Part shown: positions 43,936 to 56,103 of the stretch, in pieces | Position numbering within the stretch: position 1 is the stretch's first letter | Layout: each line of letters begins with the position of its first letter | NCBI RefSeq assembly: GCF_026914185.1 | Contig: NC_070568.1 | Coordinates: forward strand, 3,058,001 to 3,122,000 | DNA length: 64,000 nt | Origin: Puccinia triticina | Taxonomy: Eukaryota; Basidiomycota; Pucciniomycetes; Pucciniales; Pucciniaceae | Direction of reading: 5' to 3' | Notes under the pieces: model-generated | What the model saw: only the letters and a program-made list of their open reading frames with translations | Told to the model about the DNA's origin: nothing | Databases searched by the model: none | Program-made: the position numbers and the translations under genes

Positions 43936-46900
43936 ATGTTACCCATTACTTCTCCTACAACAACATCCTTTCACTCTTCCGTGCTAGCCTCTATCGACCA
44001 AATGCTAAATGTGCATTCCGAACCCCCAACCAACCTGTATCCTCTCATACTTGACATCGAAGACATCGTCCCGGAGCCATTTATTGAAGAGGTTCCAGTT
44101 CCGCACGGCGTTAAACTCCCTCCATGCACGATGCGAATGGTCCGATGGATCAATGGTACTGCACCCAGTTTTAATACCCATCCGCTCTGCTTCACCATCC
44201 CCGGTCGATCCTTCTTTGAGGCCCACGACTTTGTCGAAGCGATGCAGGCCACAGTCCGATGGAACCTCGATAATACGTTCTACAACAAAGCCCCGTCTCT
44301 TATTAAGAAACCCGGTTGGCCAGCTACATTTTTTTTCAAGCTTTACTACGAATGTCCGCGCAGCGGGTTCCACGAGGCGCCCATCAATTCCCGGAAAGCA
44401 CCCTCTGGTCGAAAGTGTGGCTGTAAGGCAAGATTCACCGTCACCCACCATATTGCCACCAACTCGCTGCGGGTTGATTGGTTCTGGAAGCATTCCCACG
44501 AGCTCAACACTAAGGAAGATATGGAAAATACCCAAATCCCCAAGGTTGTCCATGACTGGATCGTTGCCCGCGTGGATTCAGGTCTTGGATGGAAGGGGAT
44601 CCGTCGCCTATTGTTATCTCGTGATCTTGACGCCGTAAGTTTTTTTTCACCTTATCGGCTCAGAATGTAGTACTGGGCAGTGGCTGAATCAAGTTTTCCA
44701 TGTCAACTCCTCAGCTTTGTACTAGGACCGGTGCAGCCGTGCCAGCGGCGAATGGCGTTCTCTACGACATCGTCAACTACTTGATCAAGACGCGGCTCAC
44801 CATCCAAGCTAGATGTAACCCGGACGTGTTTGTTTTGCTTTCTCTCTGGCAAGCTCGCTTGGACAGTACCGGCTGGTACACTTACGCCCCCGCGCTCACC
44901 GACTCGGAGGACTTTATGTTTGCCATCCAATCACCCTGGCAGCGGGAGATGATGGTTTGACACGGTAAAACCATGATATTCATCAACGCTACGCACAATT
45001 CCGTCCAGAACTACTTTCTCTCTCAAGGTTGCAAGGTCAGCTTATACACGGTTCTCATCCGAAACCCCGTCACTGGCAAGGGGTTGCCTGTATGCTGGGC
45101 CTTCACCAGCTCTCTAGGAACGTAAGTACCTTTCATAATCAACTTCATCCACGTTCCCTCCCATGTTACCGCTTGTCACACCCAACCCAAACTGTGAGCC
45201 TGAGTCTCTATAGTGACAGCAGGACACAAGAAATGGGGGGAGCAATAGTTGGATTTCTTGGGATAAAGAAAATACAACTATAGAGAAAAAGAGAAAGAAA
45301 GAGAGAAACCAAGCAGGATAAGAAAGAAGAAGAGTACTAGGTTATTCTAGTGGGAATGCACGTCCACTGGCAATGCTACTCTTCAGAAGAGTGCTGCTAA
45401 TCTGTGCTAGAAAGAGCTACAGCTTCCTCTCAGGAGGGTATCTGGATTAGATAAGTTTAATCCAGCCACAATTTTTTAGCTTCCTTCTGGATAGTCAAGG
45501 TTCTTAAAGGGAAACCTGAGGGACAGCCCTGAAACCTAGATTTGAGGCAAAGGCCAATGGATAATAAGGGACAGCCCTGTGATCAAGATAGAGGCAAAGG
45601 CCTGTAGAATTGGAGGGACAGCCCTGTGATCAAGAAGGAGGCAAAACCAGAAGAAAGAGCAGATCAAGCAAGACACAGAGTTGTACCTCTGAGATAAACA
45701 AGGTTCAGTGAAAGAGGTTACTTACTGTCAATATCCTAGGCGCCTGTGACGGTAGGTATACTGGGAGTATAGTAGGCTCTTTGGTGGTGATCCTGGGTTA
45801 TCTGGGTGGTGGTTCTGGTGTGCTGAAGTCTGTGGATCCTCCAGCTGCATGGGGGATCCTGACTTCGAAAATTTTCAAAGTTGGATGACATAATCACACA
45901 TGTACATGTGGTTGGGAGTGCTCAGGCGCGACTACACGGCTCTGCTGCGCATGTGTGTCACAAACCACAAACTCTATGAAGGAGTAGAGATATTGTAAAG
46001 TGATCAGTGAACACTAGGGTCAAAATTGCATGAAAAATCAGAATCTGAAGTCAAAACAACCTTATGTTGTAAGGTTAAAAAGATATGAGCACATTTAGGT
46101 ATAAAATGGAGATAAAAGGCAGTTTTAGGTCAACTGTGTTGACTCTAAGGCTGACACAAACACTGACTCGCTACTTTACTCAACAAAAAAAACAGGGGGC
46201 CTGTCGCACGCTTACTAATGTGGATACGATCTTCTTCTGGCCTGGTGCCACACGCCGTGATGAGCAACTGTGCTCTGGCAATCAAGCGAGCCGTTGAGGA
46301 AGTGTTTGCCGACCTCTTCGAACAAGCACCGCTACTTTACTGGTGCCTTTTCCATGTCCTGAAGGCATTGAAGACCAACGCCATCATTCATCTTGGCAAG
46401 CGATCACCCGAAGCAATCGAAGATTTCCGCCAGATGCTGTACGCAGTCAATTGCCCAATGAGCCGAATGATGTTGTATCTCAGCAAGTGGCGGCAAATCA
46501 GCCCGATGTATGCAACCTATGTAGATACGCAATGGTACACTTATATCGAACATTGGTCGCTGCATTTTCGTACGGTAAGTTTTTTCTTGTTTTTCTGGCT
46601 CATACTTGAACACTGTGCAAATTCACTGAAATAACTTATATGTGAATAAGACCGCACATCAGGGTATGCATACGAACAACTATGCGGAAGCCTGGCACCG
46701 TGTCCTGAAGACTAAATACATCAAAGTATCCGAGCGGCCACGAATTGATGAGCTGACTCACACTTTCTGTGACGTCGTCGAGCCCGATTACGGCCGGGAT
46801 TATTGCCAGGTGAACACAGGATTCGTCAAACAGAGGACCAACAAGTATCAAAAGCGGGCAAAGGACCGTGCCAAAGGCTTCACGAAGGAGTACCTCCAAG

Positions 46901-47952
46901 TCACAGGGGCTCAGGTATACAAGTACGACAAGCACGTATGTTGTCCAACATCAACCTGACATTGATGCATGAAACTGACGGAACTCTGAACTTAGTTTCA
47001 AGTAGATTCGTTCTCCAGGCCCACGGAGGCGTCTTATTGTGTGGATTACGAGCCCCCCTTTGGCGTCATTGAAGGTCGGCTCATCGCCTGTGGCTGCATG
47101 CACTTCATTCGTTCCGGAAGTGCATGTATTCACATGTACTTTCTGGCGCGAGAATACAAGATGCTCGTTGTTGAAAAGGCCCCCAGTAGGCCCATCTCCC
47201 ACGCCGCTAACGGCATTAACTGCGACGCGGGCACCGATTCCGATGTCGAGGTCCTCACAAACCCACGGGTACACCAGGCTAAATCTTCCAAGCGACCAAG
47301 CGCTACGGCTTTCTCACCTCGTGACCGGGACTTAGCCAAGAGGACTCGCCTGGATCACGAGGAAGTCCCTGACTTTACCACCGCTCACCCAGCTTTCCTG
47401 ACTGGTGGGGCCAACACTCCCGTTCCTCCTGGTCCCCGACCTAACGACAAACATCTCACAACATTAGAATCTATCGTTTCACCCAAGCAGCTGACGGCAA
47501 AGGGAAGAATGACACAAAACTTCAATTCCGGCGTGTTGGCACTCAAGCGGGTCGTGGACGTACTCAAGAAAAAGAAGGAGCGGAAGGTGATGGCGAAGAA
47601 TTCATCTCCAAGCGCCATGAACCGGCTTCAAGAGGTGTGCCACGCGCTTCTGCAATCGGTCGAAGATCGTCTGGCGGGCTTTACGAAGACGGTAGCACCT
47701 GCGTTCCCGGGTATCAGCAATACTTCCCGGATGAACGGCGCCAAGATGACGGTCCTGATTGGTGAACTGGTGGAGGTCGGTTGGGCGGCACTCAAACGTA
47801 TGGACGACTTACTGAAAGTCGTCAAGAACTCAAAAGAGTTTGTCTCAAAGTCGGACGAGTTTTCCGTGGCGCTTTTCAGGGAGCAACTTTTTGAGGTGGT
47901 CGGGGTCTTGGAAGAGGGAAAAGTATTGGCTCCAAGGGTACAAATACGATAG
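43936..47952 (+). pseudogene. Mutator-like (MULE) transposase with SWIM zinc finger, catalytically dead
   Basis: Exons 43936-44634, 44715-45121, 46196-46574, 46651-46935 and 46996-47952 join in phase to 908 codons. The N-terminal part carries a FAR1-like Cys/His DNA-binding region (YECPRSG...GCKARFTVTHH...HSHELN). The MULE catalytic core follows: MIFINATHN (Asn at 44985-44987 where Asp is expected), then VRNPVTGKGLPV. VMSNCALAIKRA has Asn at 46266-46268 for the second Asp, and LYWCLFHVLKALK and NNYAEAWHR keep the Glu. A SWIM finger (C-x-C...C-x-H, 47091-47135) and a Lys-rich tail end the protein. An in-frame TGA lies at 44958-44960. Intron 2 contains a solo LTR, yet splice phases still match. 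It cannot catalyse transposition as it stands. Confidence 0.85.
45193..46156. mobile_element. Solo LTR (964 bp) in intron 2 of the MULE gene
   Basis: It begins TGTGAGCC and ends GGCTGACA (near-perfect 8 bp inverted ends) and is flanked by the 5 bp duplication CAAAC (45188-45192, 46157-46161). Inside is a ~47 bp unit (GGGACAGCCCTGTGATCAAG...GAGGCAAAG) repeated three times at ~45520-45650. No internal retrotransposon genes remain, so it is the product of LTR-LTR recombination. Confidence 0.88.
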
Positions 47953-48392
47953 GCCAACACTACAGGCGCAATGAGCTGATGGGGCGATGATATGTATACG
48001 GCAGGCGGGGGGGTGAGGAATCGGAGCTAGCAGATGTTTAAGATAGTGGGGAAACGGAGCGGAGGCCGAAGCGTTGCTTATAGCTTCAAGCGGTTCATCT
48101 TGGACCTCTGACTTGTGTATTTTCATCTTCCCATTTCCTGTCCACCTGGCAACGTGCCAATCTCCTTGTCTGTCACAATGTCATAATTGTTCGTCTCCGC
48201 TGCCAGTCCCGTTGCTATGTTGCTGATCACGTCTCTTGGTTACAAGCTGTGTGTCATGATTTGTCATAGTAGCTACAAATTTCTCGATGATCTTCCTTTT
48301 TTTTCTTTTTACAAATTTTTTTCCTCTGTAATAATTTTTTTTCGGCACTGTCTCCACCCCAACCGGATTCCTAGTTAGGAATTACTTAGGGT
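47953..48392. other. Intergenic gap inside the KDZ element
   Basis: AT-rich with T runs (48297-48335); no gene recognised. The HMG-like gene's first exon, if upstream of 48393, may begin here. Confidence 0.3.
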
Positions 48393-50275
48393 ACATTCAG
48401 GTTTGCCCAACCAAGCCAGCAATGCAACCGATCCAGCGAGAAAACAACCCAAATCTAGAAAGCCACGAAAAAAAAGGGCCGAAGAACCAGTTGAAATTCG
48501 AATTAGCACACAAGCTGATGACCCAACTGCAAATGACTTGACCATCCCTGTAGTCCCAACCCAGCGCGAAACAATCACACGATTCCTCAACGACAACAAC
48601 CCACCTCCCCCAATCCCAGTAGCTGTGCAGCCAACCATGGCTGAGTTCATGAACAAGACAACTGCGGAGATACGCAAGATTGCACATGATAAATCTAAGA
48701 AGGTCATGACAGCGGAGGATGAGGCCTTTTTCTTTAAGTTCTATGAACAACAACAGCGAGAACTGGCTGCCGCTGCCGTCAAACGACATGTGTCTGTTGG
48801 CATGGTCGAAGACCTGTTGTGAGTCACACTTCTTTCCCCGGTCCAGTAGATTGGCTCTGACAGTTCCTTCAAATTTCACCTAACAGGGGCCGAAAGCAGG
48901 CTGTTCGTGACCTCTCAAGTTGGAATAATTTCCAAATAAAACATGGAAACTTGTTTCGAGGAAGTAAGCAGTTTCTTATCTATCTCCAACTTCCATGATT
49001 TTCTGACGCAATCTTACGGCTTTAGAAGGGAAGGGTGTTGGAGGATCAACAGCTATGAGTGAACTGTCTGCCATGTGGAAGGCTATGACTCCAGAAGAAC
49101 AAGCTGCTTATGATACTGAAAATCTTGCCGCCAGCAATGAAGATCAAGATGTTGCTGGATTGCGAGCTAACTCAGAATCCCTTCGACAGGCTGAGAAGCG
49201 TGTTGAAAAATGGATGAACACTTGGCAAAAAAAAGTAATTGGAGATCAATGAAATACTGTCCTTGAATCTGAAAATTAAGATGTTGACATGTATTATTAT
49301 GTTGTAGGCTGTCCATATTGCTGCAAGCAATCATTGTGAAATTGTCATTTTTGCAGTGTCAACCCACCTCTGTGATTACAGTTTCCAGAACGTGCGAGCC
49401 ACACCAGGTGCAGCCGAATTTGTCCAGGAAATTACATCCACAGATGGATTGAGAAACTACCAAAGCCGACTCCAAGCATTTCTGACTGGTGCCCAATTAA
49501 ACAACGTATCAGCTTGTCTTGGAAAGAAGAGAACTCAAAAACGTCAGTCTACAGTCGATAATCCAAGATACAATGCATTGGTACTGACTTCTACTCCTGT
49601 GAACAAACAGGTAAACCTAAGGCTGAAGTTGATACCGCTCAAAGCAAGCTTAATGAACTGGTTGGTGAGTCAAAAACTTATGTGTAGCTCAATCCAGACA
49701 CTTTTTTAAAAAAAAAATTAATTTCCCCATGGATCACAGATCAAGCTACTGATGGAAAGAAAGACAGCTGGTCGTGGCAAGGATGCAACGATGCACTGGG
49801 AAAGCTTGGCTATAAAGTTGTGTTCATGCCAGGACATGTTTTGCAGGCTGATTGGATCAAATCATACAGCAACAGCCTCCGAGGAACTGAGGCAAAGTTA
49901 ATTGTTGAAGACATTGACAACGGACTGATCCGAGTGATCCAAGATCAAGACGCACTGATTGGCCGCACTCGCATCATCAAACAGAAACCTCAACGGCATG
50001 ACTCTGCGCAACCGGGAACTACAGATCATCTTGGTGGGGAAGACGGCTCAGCTCATCACCTCCTTCTACCTTCTAAACGCAAGTGCCAACCACTGAAGCC
50101 CCCAAAAAAATTACGAAGAACAAAATCAGCACCTAAAAAACAGCGTAAGAGGGTCTAAGCCCCTTCATTGACCGCTGAAGAACGAGCTCTAGATTCATCC
50201 TTCTCTGAATCATCCGCAGTTCCAAAACGTCGAAAGACTCGACAAATTGTAGAATCAGACTCTGACAGCCGGTGA
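48393..50275 (+). pseudogene. HMG-box-like protein gene, decayed (cargo of the KDZ element)
   Basis: Exons ~48393-48818, 48887-48963, 49026-49234, 49389-49610, ~49621-49666 and ~49739-50275. A Lys/Pro-rich N-terminus leads to an acidic helix (EDEAFFFKFYEQQQRELAAA). An HMG-like segment then spans two exons: LSSWNNFQIKHGNLF, then STAMSELSAMWKAMTPEEQA followed by Tyr. The middle part follows, then WQGCNDALGKLGYKV and VIQDQDALIGRTRI. A basic tail ends it (KPPKKLRRTKSAPKK, then PKRRKTRQIVESDSDS). Two lesions are visible. The frame shifts by one base near 49605-49621: NPRYNAL on one side, KPKAEVDTAQSKLNELV in another frame. A TAA at 50156-50158 precedes 38 more clearly coding codons ending at the TGA 50273-50275. 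The true start is not fixed; the frame opens after an AG at 48391. Confidence 0.6.
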
Positions 50276-50496
50276 TTGTGTTCACTTGCTTCATCTGTCT
50301 GTAGCTCTCTCAGCACAATTTTTCTTGTTGTTGCTTTCTACACTCAAGATCTGTCATGCTCCGGTTCTGAGCTCCCGGACAGCTTCTCATACAATCCTGA
50401 CTCAGCCAATGATAACTTGTTCTTCATAATACCTGATCACCTGATCTGTTTATTGAGTATGAAAACTTCTCTCACAAGCAATGCGTCAAGTTGGGC

Positions 50497-50530
50497 ATTT
50501 TTTCTTGGGGGGGCCCCCCCCAAAAAAAAA
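50497..50530. repeat. Homopolymer hairpin TnGnCnAn
   Basis: T, G, C and A runs of ~6-9 bases follow one another directly, giving a perfect hairpin of homopolymers. Similar C-run/A-run pairs occur at 19613-19705, 35613-35627, 36123-36136 and 37180-37194. Confidence 0.7.
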
Positions 50531-50536
50531 TGGCAG

Positions 50537-50919
50537 CAGTGGGTAGTTACTTTACGTTGCGTTATCCGCGCTATTTTCGTAACGTAACTACCTGCGTTAT
50601 CCGCCGCACCCCGTTACGTTACGAGTAACGGGCCGTCTGCGTGGCATGTGGATAGCGTAACGGGTCTTTTTCTGACGCCGTTACGCTACGTTATCGCTTG
50701 GATAACGCGATAACAAGCCCTCAAGGGCCGTTTTGGCGCTGCAGTCAGCTCGTTATCTGGCGCGCCGCGGGCCTGGATAACGTAACAAACAGAAAAAAAT
50801 GGTCCAAACAATGGCGCGATAACGTAGCGCGCCACCGTTACGAGTAACTGTAACCATAACGGCTTAAAAACCGTTACGTTACCGTTACTGATTGTTATCA
50901 GCAACGTAACTACCCACCG
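50537..50919. mobile_element. 383 bp MITE crowded with GTTACG/CGTAAC palindromes
   Basis: The left CAGTGGGTAGTTAC matches the right GTAACTACCCACCG. Many inverted words (CGTTACG, GTAACGTAAC, GTTATCCGC) fill the interior, as in the 20446-20776 element with a different sequence. No target duplication was found. Non-coding. Confidence 0.65.
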
Positions 50920-51232
50920 TTCCGGGGGGGAAATAATCCGCTGCGGCGTAGTAGCTATTCCTAAATCGGGCCAACCACAAGCTGTTCCAACTTCCAGCCT
51001 GCCAAGCAAGCCGCCGCAGCTCATCAAAATGACTCGGTTCTCCCCCGCTGTGCACGCAGCAGCCACATCCAGACCTAATTGCCATCCTCACCATTACGAC
51101 AGCGCTAAATCCCTTGCCGAACGCTCACAACCCCTTGGCGAACGCTCAGGATCCATCCTCAAACTTATCAGAACCCTCCAACCTGCATTATTCTGGGTGG
51201 ACAACTAATCAATCAACCTTGCTTTTCTAGAA

Positions 51233-52096
51233 ATGGACCATCAGTATATCGTCCCCCACTGGGCCGCCCTCGCAGAACGGTAAGCTCTTTATCTAACACC
51301 TTGCTCTATGTATCTCTGGTTGCTGGCAAGGCACAGCTGCGGTCTGCCCTCCAGAGCCCGCCCATCTACCCCTCTCCTCCATTCCAGCGAGCAGGAACTG
51401 ATGTCAACCAACTTATTTTCAACCCATTTGAGGCACAAAAAAAATCAGAAAAACCACTTCCAAGCCACCCTTGAAGAATCCTCAATCGGACATTGGTTTG
51501 TTTGTCATGGCTCACTCCAGTCTTTCACATCCAACGGTATGTGTCTTTTATTTTCAAACGAGTTGGCTGAGCCTGATACCCTTACTTCGATCGTTCGACA
51601 TAGTTCTCATGTTTTCGATTGTTTATCTTTTTGTCGCGATTTGCCGCCGGTTGCTATGTCAGTGATACCTTCCTGTTTCCTCGCATTCTTGACTGGCCAG
51701 GTATTTGAAACTAATCTTTGGTCTTGGTTCCAAGTCATGGTGCCGTTGTTTGTCCTTGATCCATGACCATCGTTCGAAAGCCCCCATACTCCGCCACTTG
51801 GTGTCCTGACGCTCGGGACCATCTCTTTACATCCCTGTTTTCCGCGACGGGCCACCCAGGCGTGGCAACCATCTGATTTCTTCCAAACAGTACTACTCGG
51901 ATTCTGCAGCCGCAATGGTTCTTCGAGCTGGAACAATGTAAAAAGTGCCTATTAGAGCCAGAATACATCGACCCGAAATACTGTTGGACCAACACGGCTA
52001 GGTAGGCTACTCCGATGTTCCCCCCTCCCTCTCCTCTTGCTCCGATCCATCTGTAGGATGGATAAATCTTTGTTGCCCTCTGTCCTCTTGCAATGA
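51233..52096 (+). CDS. Unidentified multi-exon gene in the KDZ element, possibly decayed
   Basis: Exon 1 (51233-51279) starts MDHQYIVPHWAALAER and is joined by a GT-AG intron to exon 2 (51388-51536), which reads NHFQATLEESSIGHWFVCHG and ends FTSN. Further coding-like pieces are DTFLFPRILDWP (~51662-51700), then LQPQWFFELEQCKKCLLEPE and YIDPKYCWTNTAR (to 52001). The last exon at 52057-52096 ends SLLPSVLLQ and TGA. Phases match for the first and last introns; the middle joins could not be made to fit, so there may be a frameshift. A nearby alternative frame (HRSKAPILRHLVS, TGA, RSGPSLYIPVF) also looks coding. CKKC could bind metal. Family unknown. Confidence 0.4.
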
Positions 52097-54228
52097 TGTG
52101 ATGTGTTGGCCCAAGATTCCCATGGGCCAAAAAAGCTCTTTAAATCAGTCTGGAGGAAGTAAGAATGCTCCCTGGAACCAAACTGCTGTGTCGGTCCAAG
52201 AGATGCTAGACCACAGGTGTTTGGTTATCAAGATCTCTTCTGATGGCCTCGTATCTGTCTTTCCATCGCTCTGAATGCCCGCGCTACCTGTGGGAGGAAG
52301 GAGGAACCCTCCCTGCTGACCTCGCAAACTGATTTATCTTATTGGCCCAAGAGGAGCTCCGACAGATCTGATGCATTGACATGAGGGCAACTGTTGCATA
52401 ATGAAACTGTAGTAAAACTATTGTACTAATTATAACATGAGGGTGACTAGCACCAATCTATTGTTCCTGCCGGCCTCTCAGATAGTTTTTTTGCATTGGT
52501 TTGAGAGAAACCCAGATTTCAGACCAATCTGTGGCATTTACTCTTTGGAAACTCAGAGCGCTAAGTTGTGCTGACCCAATACATCGGTCTAGGTGAATCA
52601 GGCCAGACGGAGTGAAGCGGTGGCTGAGGTGCTCTGCAATCAGATAAGACTAGCAAATTGTCAGAATGAATGGAGGCAAGGTTTGGAGAACCAATACACG
52701 GGGGGTTGCTCTGCTGACGTGATGTGTTCATTTACGGTTCTCAAAGTTCAAAACATACAAATTTCAAGCCTTATGGGTTCAAGTTCAATGTTGAAAAGCT
52801 GATACATATGGACCAATTTGCTGGGGGTAGAGGGATGATAGTAGATCACATAACACAAGATTCCATATCAACTTTTTGACCTTTAGTCCAAGAAAAATTA
52901 TGCTATGATTTTATGTCACTCAACTTTGAGAACCCTAATTATTGTCAGGTTCACATTCTTATACATACAAATGTTGTAAGTTGGTCACACAATTTTGCAC
53001 CATAGGCACTAGGTTGGTCACACAATTTTGCACTGTAAGTTGGTCACACAATTTTGCACAAGTCTATTTTGAGACAAGTTGAGGAAAGCACAAATATGAA
53101 GCGGGTGAGGAGTACATAGCTTTGGAAGTTGGGCTTGTTGTGGGACCGGGCCTTATAGATCCTTGTGAGATGTATCAATCTTGTGGGATAGAACCAAGTT
53201 TTACTTCTTGAATGCTGTGAGCCTATTTACTTCTTGAATGATGTGAGCCTACCCCCAAAAACTTGACAGCAAAGGATAAACACAAAGGAGCGGTAGCTGG
53301 CACATATATGCCATCGGTCATAAATTATCTAATTACAACATAAAAACTAGATCAGTTTAGGAGTGATTTATGTTTCAATCTATTTTCTGTTATTTACATA
53401 GTAATTTTTAGCACAGGTTTATCCAACAAGGAAAGTTGGCATTTGTAGTATTAACCAAAATCCATAATAATCCAATGAGGCCCTGAATTCACCTTCAGAA
53501 AATATGGGATTCTGTTTTCAGCTGTATGAAATTAAAATGGAATAATCAGAAAATCATTAGCACTGTGACAAAATTTACACTCTTTACAAAAATCATCAGT
53601 TGCAATATTGCTATTCTGAAGGTAAAAAATAATTACACATCTATCATTCCAATGACATTATTGACTCAAGCTGAAAATACCAGTGCCAAAACAAACTTGC
53701 CCAACTGTGCACAGTTGACCAGTGGTGTGGAAATATATAGTATTGAGATTCCTGATATATTAATGCTGCATATTTTATGTGATAAATAATGTGTGTGTCT
53801 GTGTTATCTCACATGTGAGAATTGATTTGATGAATTCAGAGTTTCACACATGATTCATCACAACCAATTATGATGCTAAAAATTGGGTCCTAAGTTACTG
53901 AGGTTAGCTGCCTCATTCCACATTTCTTTGCTTGTCAACAAGCTTGCATCTTTTTGAAAACAGCATGGTTTTTATTTACAATCTACCATGTATTATTTTC
54001 TACATGTTTTGGCACACTTTGCCACCAATATCTGTGACAATACAAAATTTTAACCAGCTGCCCAATGGATCAACATATAATAGAAAGGAACATTGAAGCT
54101 TGGATTCTCTGCTCAGGATCTGAAGAAAAGTGAATCAAAAGTTATAGAAAAGGTGCTATACAAATGAATAGATTCTGGCATGCAGTGTGCGTGCAGTGAG
54201 TTAAATTGACCCCTGCGGGAGGCCACAG
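52097..54228. other. AT-rich segment inside the KDZ element, with GTTGGTCACACAATTTTGCAC repeats
   Basis: No gene recognised. GGTTGGTCACACAATTTTGC or a near copy occurs three times at about 52978-53058. Composition is distinctly more AT-rich than the gene-bearing parts of the element, so it may be an insertion, but no ends were seen. Confidence 0.4.
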
Positions 54229-55623
54229 GTGCCGTGGCGATCCATCCAAGCACCCGCTGATCAACTCGAGGGGCTTGGATCCCCCGATGTCCCGGTAAAA
54301 TCCAGCTTGGAAAACCTTAACCGGCAGCCTGACCAAATCCAAACCGGCACCGATCCCACTTCCCCACTAGTCACCACAATCTTCCCCTGGCCGCTCTCAA
54401 CCTCCACGGACGACCGGTACCAGCCTCCATCAAGACCACAACTCACGTACTCATTGAAGATCAAACTCTTCATTCCGCAATTGAATAACTATTTCAATTT
54501 TTTTCATCGCGCACTCCACCAACGATTCAGCTCTCCACTCCTCACTGTAAGTTTTCACTTCGTCAGTGAATCATTCTCCATTGGCCTGCCACAAGCTTTC
54601 TCAAACCCTTGATCCGCCAGCGTCTCGAAGATGTTTTTCCTCAGTATTGTGATCCCGTTCTACATAAGAACTTGGATGGGACATTATGCTGGAGTTAACA
54701 TCTTCTACAGCTGGTGTTTCAAGGGTTCATGGCTACCTAAGCATTCTAACATGCTCACTCCTTGTTCATCTAGCTGTGTTTTCGGGTTTGTCACCACTCA
54801 CAACTTCTCTCTGAGTTTTTGCTCTAGAACGTCTAAGCCCCCAGATAGCTCGCTTAATTTATTGACACATTCTTGGGATGTACTCCGACCCGCCCGATTG
54901 GACCAGCTGTACACCTCAAACTCAAGCTCAACCCCAAAAGAAGTCGAGGTTTCCGAACACAGTTACTCTCGATGACCACCGTCTCACCAGGGCTAGACCA
55001 TTGCAAAACTTGGCTCGGATCGACTCCCGGTCAAACGGTGCCAACAGGAGAACCACGAGGGCTTTGGCTTTGTCAACAGTGACGACGAGGAAAGCATTGA
55101 CTCGGATGAAGCTGATGGCGAACTCGATCAGCCAAAGAAGAGCTCAAACAGGAGTCTTCTTCAGTCGCTTCACTCTCTTCAAGGATTTCGGACGGTGAAC
55201 TTGGAGTCCTAAGTTTTTCGTGCTGAGTGGCGCCAACAGTTTGGTCCCATCTGCTCTTATGCTCTTGTATGTTATCTCCACTTCTACACACTACTCGAAG
55301 GCCCGATACTAACAACTTGACCAGTGCCATGGCAGCATTCTCACAAGCCATACACTGTCTTGTAGGCCACCACCCATCGGACTCGTACAGGACAATATGC
55401 GCGCGTGGATTTGTCTCATCACCTTGCTCGGCGAAATCACCCTTCTTACGTCGGTCACCAATGCGATTCCACTCGGGAACGTATCTACGAGCTATCCTCA
55501 ACCCCCGCGCCACCAGGATCAGTTCGGAAGCGCACCTGCGAGCTATCGGAACTGCTAGAAAAGAAAGGAATGAATAAGCTGGAATATCACTCGCCCGAGG
55601 CAATGCATGATTTCTCGGGTTAG
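54229..55623 (+). pseudogene. Decayed coding region, family unknown
   Basis: Coding-like pieces on the plus strand include a ~105-residue stretch (LEGLGSPDVPVKSSLENLNR onward) ending at a GT at 54549. A Gln/Lys-rich stretch (QPQKKSRFPNTVTLDDHRLT near 54930-54985) and an acidic stretch in another frame (EGFGFVNSDDEESIDSDEAD near 55048-55110) follow. After a TAA at ~55209 comes VFRAEWRQQFGPICSYAL, then pieces down to KKGMNKLEYHSPEAMHDFSG at 55621. The frame changes at least once. A 188-codon frame also runs on the minus strand (55639-55073); which strand is real is not certain. Confidence 0.3.
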
Positions 55624-55694
55624 TTGATTGACTCTTCAAGGTGGTCTATTGGTTCTCCCCACGGCTATGTTGCTTCGACTCTTTGTGAATTGAT

Positions 55695-56103
55695 CTAAGC
55701 TCTCAGTTCACATTGTCTGTTCCTCATTCCTTCCTCTCTGGCTGCTCCGACCTTGGCAGCGATGCCAGATACAGTGTCCATCAGCCACCGCTCCAGAATT
55801 ATCAAGGCCCGCCTCTCTTTGCCTTGGTTGACCCAGCGGATCACCTGATACAGCAATGTCGACTGACTGGCCGTTGGCGTTGCAATAGGCCACAGCCTGC
55901 TGGAAGGCCGCGATTGCTCGATTTTCCTTCTTGTTTGATGCCTGGGTCTCACTCAGCATTGTTGAATAAACCAGCATAACTTGTCCGCCTCGCTGTTGCG
56001 TTGTAGCGATCCCGCTGTTGCCGAGGCTTTTACTGACAAGGTCGACCATAAGGAGCTCTGCCAGTGCGGGGATTAGTTTGCCTCTCTCTACAACTGACAT
56101 CAT
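55695..56103 (-). pseudogene. Small decayed gene next to the KDZ transposase
   Basis: From an ATG at 56103 the frame reads MMSVVERGKLIPALAELLMV and continues through AIAAFQQAVAYCNANGQ. Past ~55865 the convincing protein lies in another frame (YQVIRWVNQGKERRALIILE ... AAREEGMRNRQCEL, stop at 55695). A single-base shift around 55860 would reconcile them. It is on the same strand as the transposase and ~245 bp beyond its end. Function unknown. Confidence 0.35.

Noticed and set aside
53526..53789. 87-codon open frame in the AT-rich part of the element
   Set aside because: Composition equals the surrounding AT-rich DNA and no motif or neighbour supports it.
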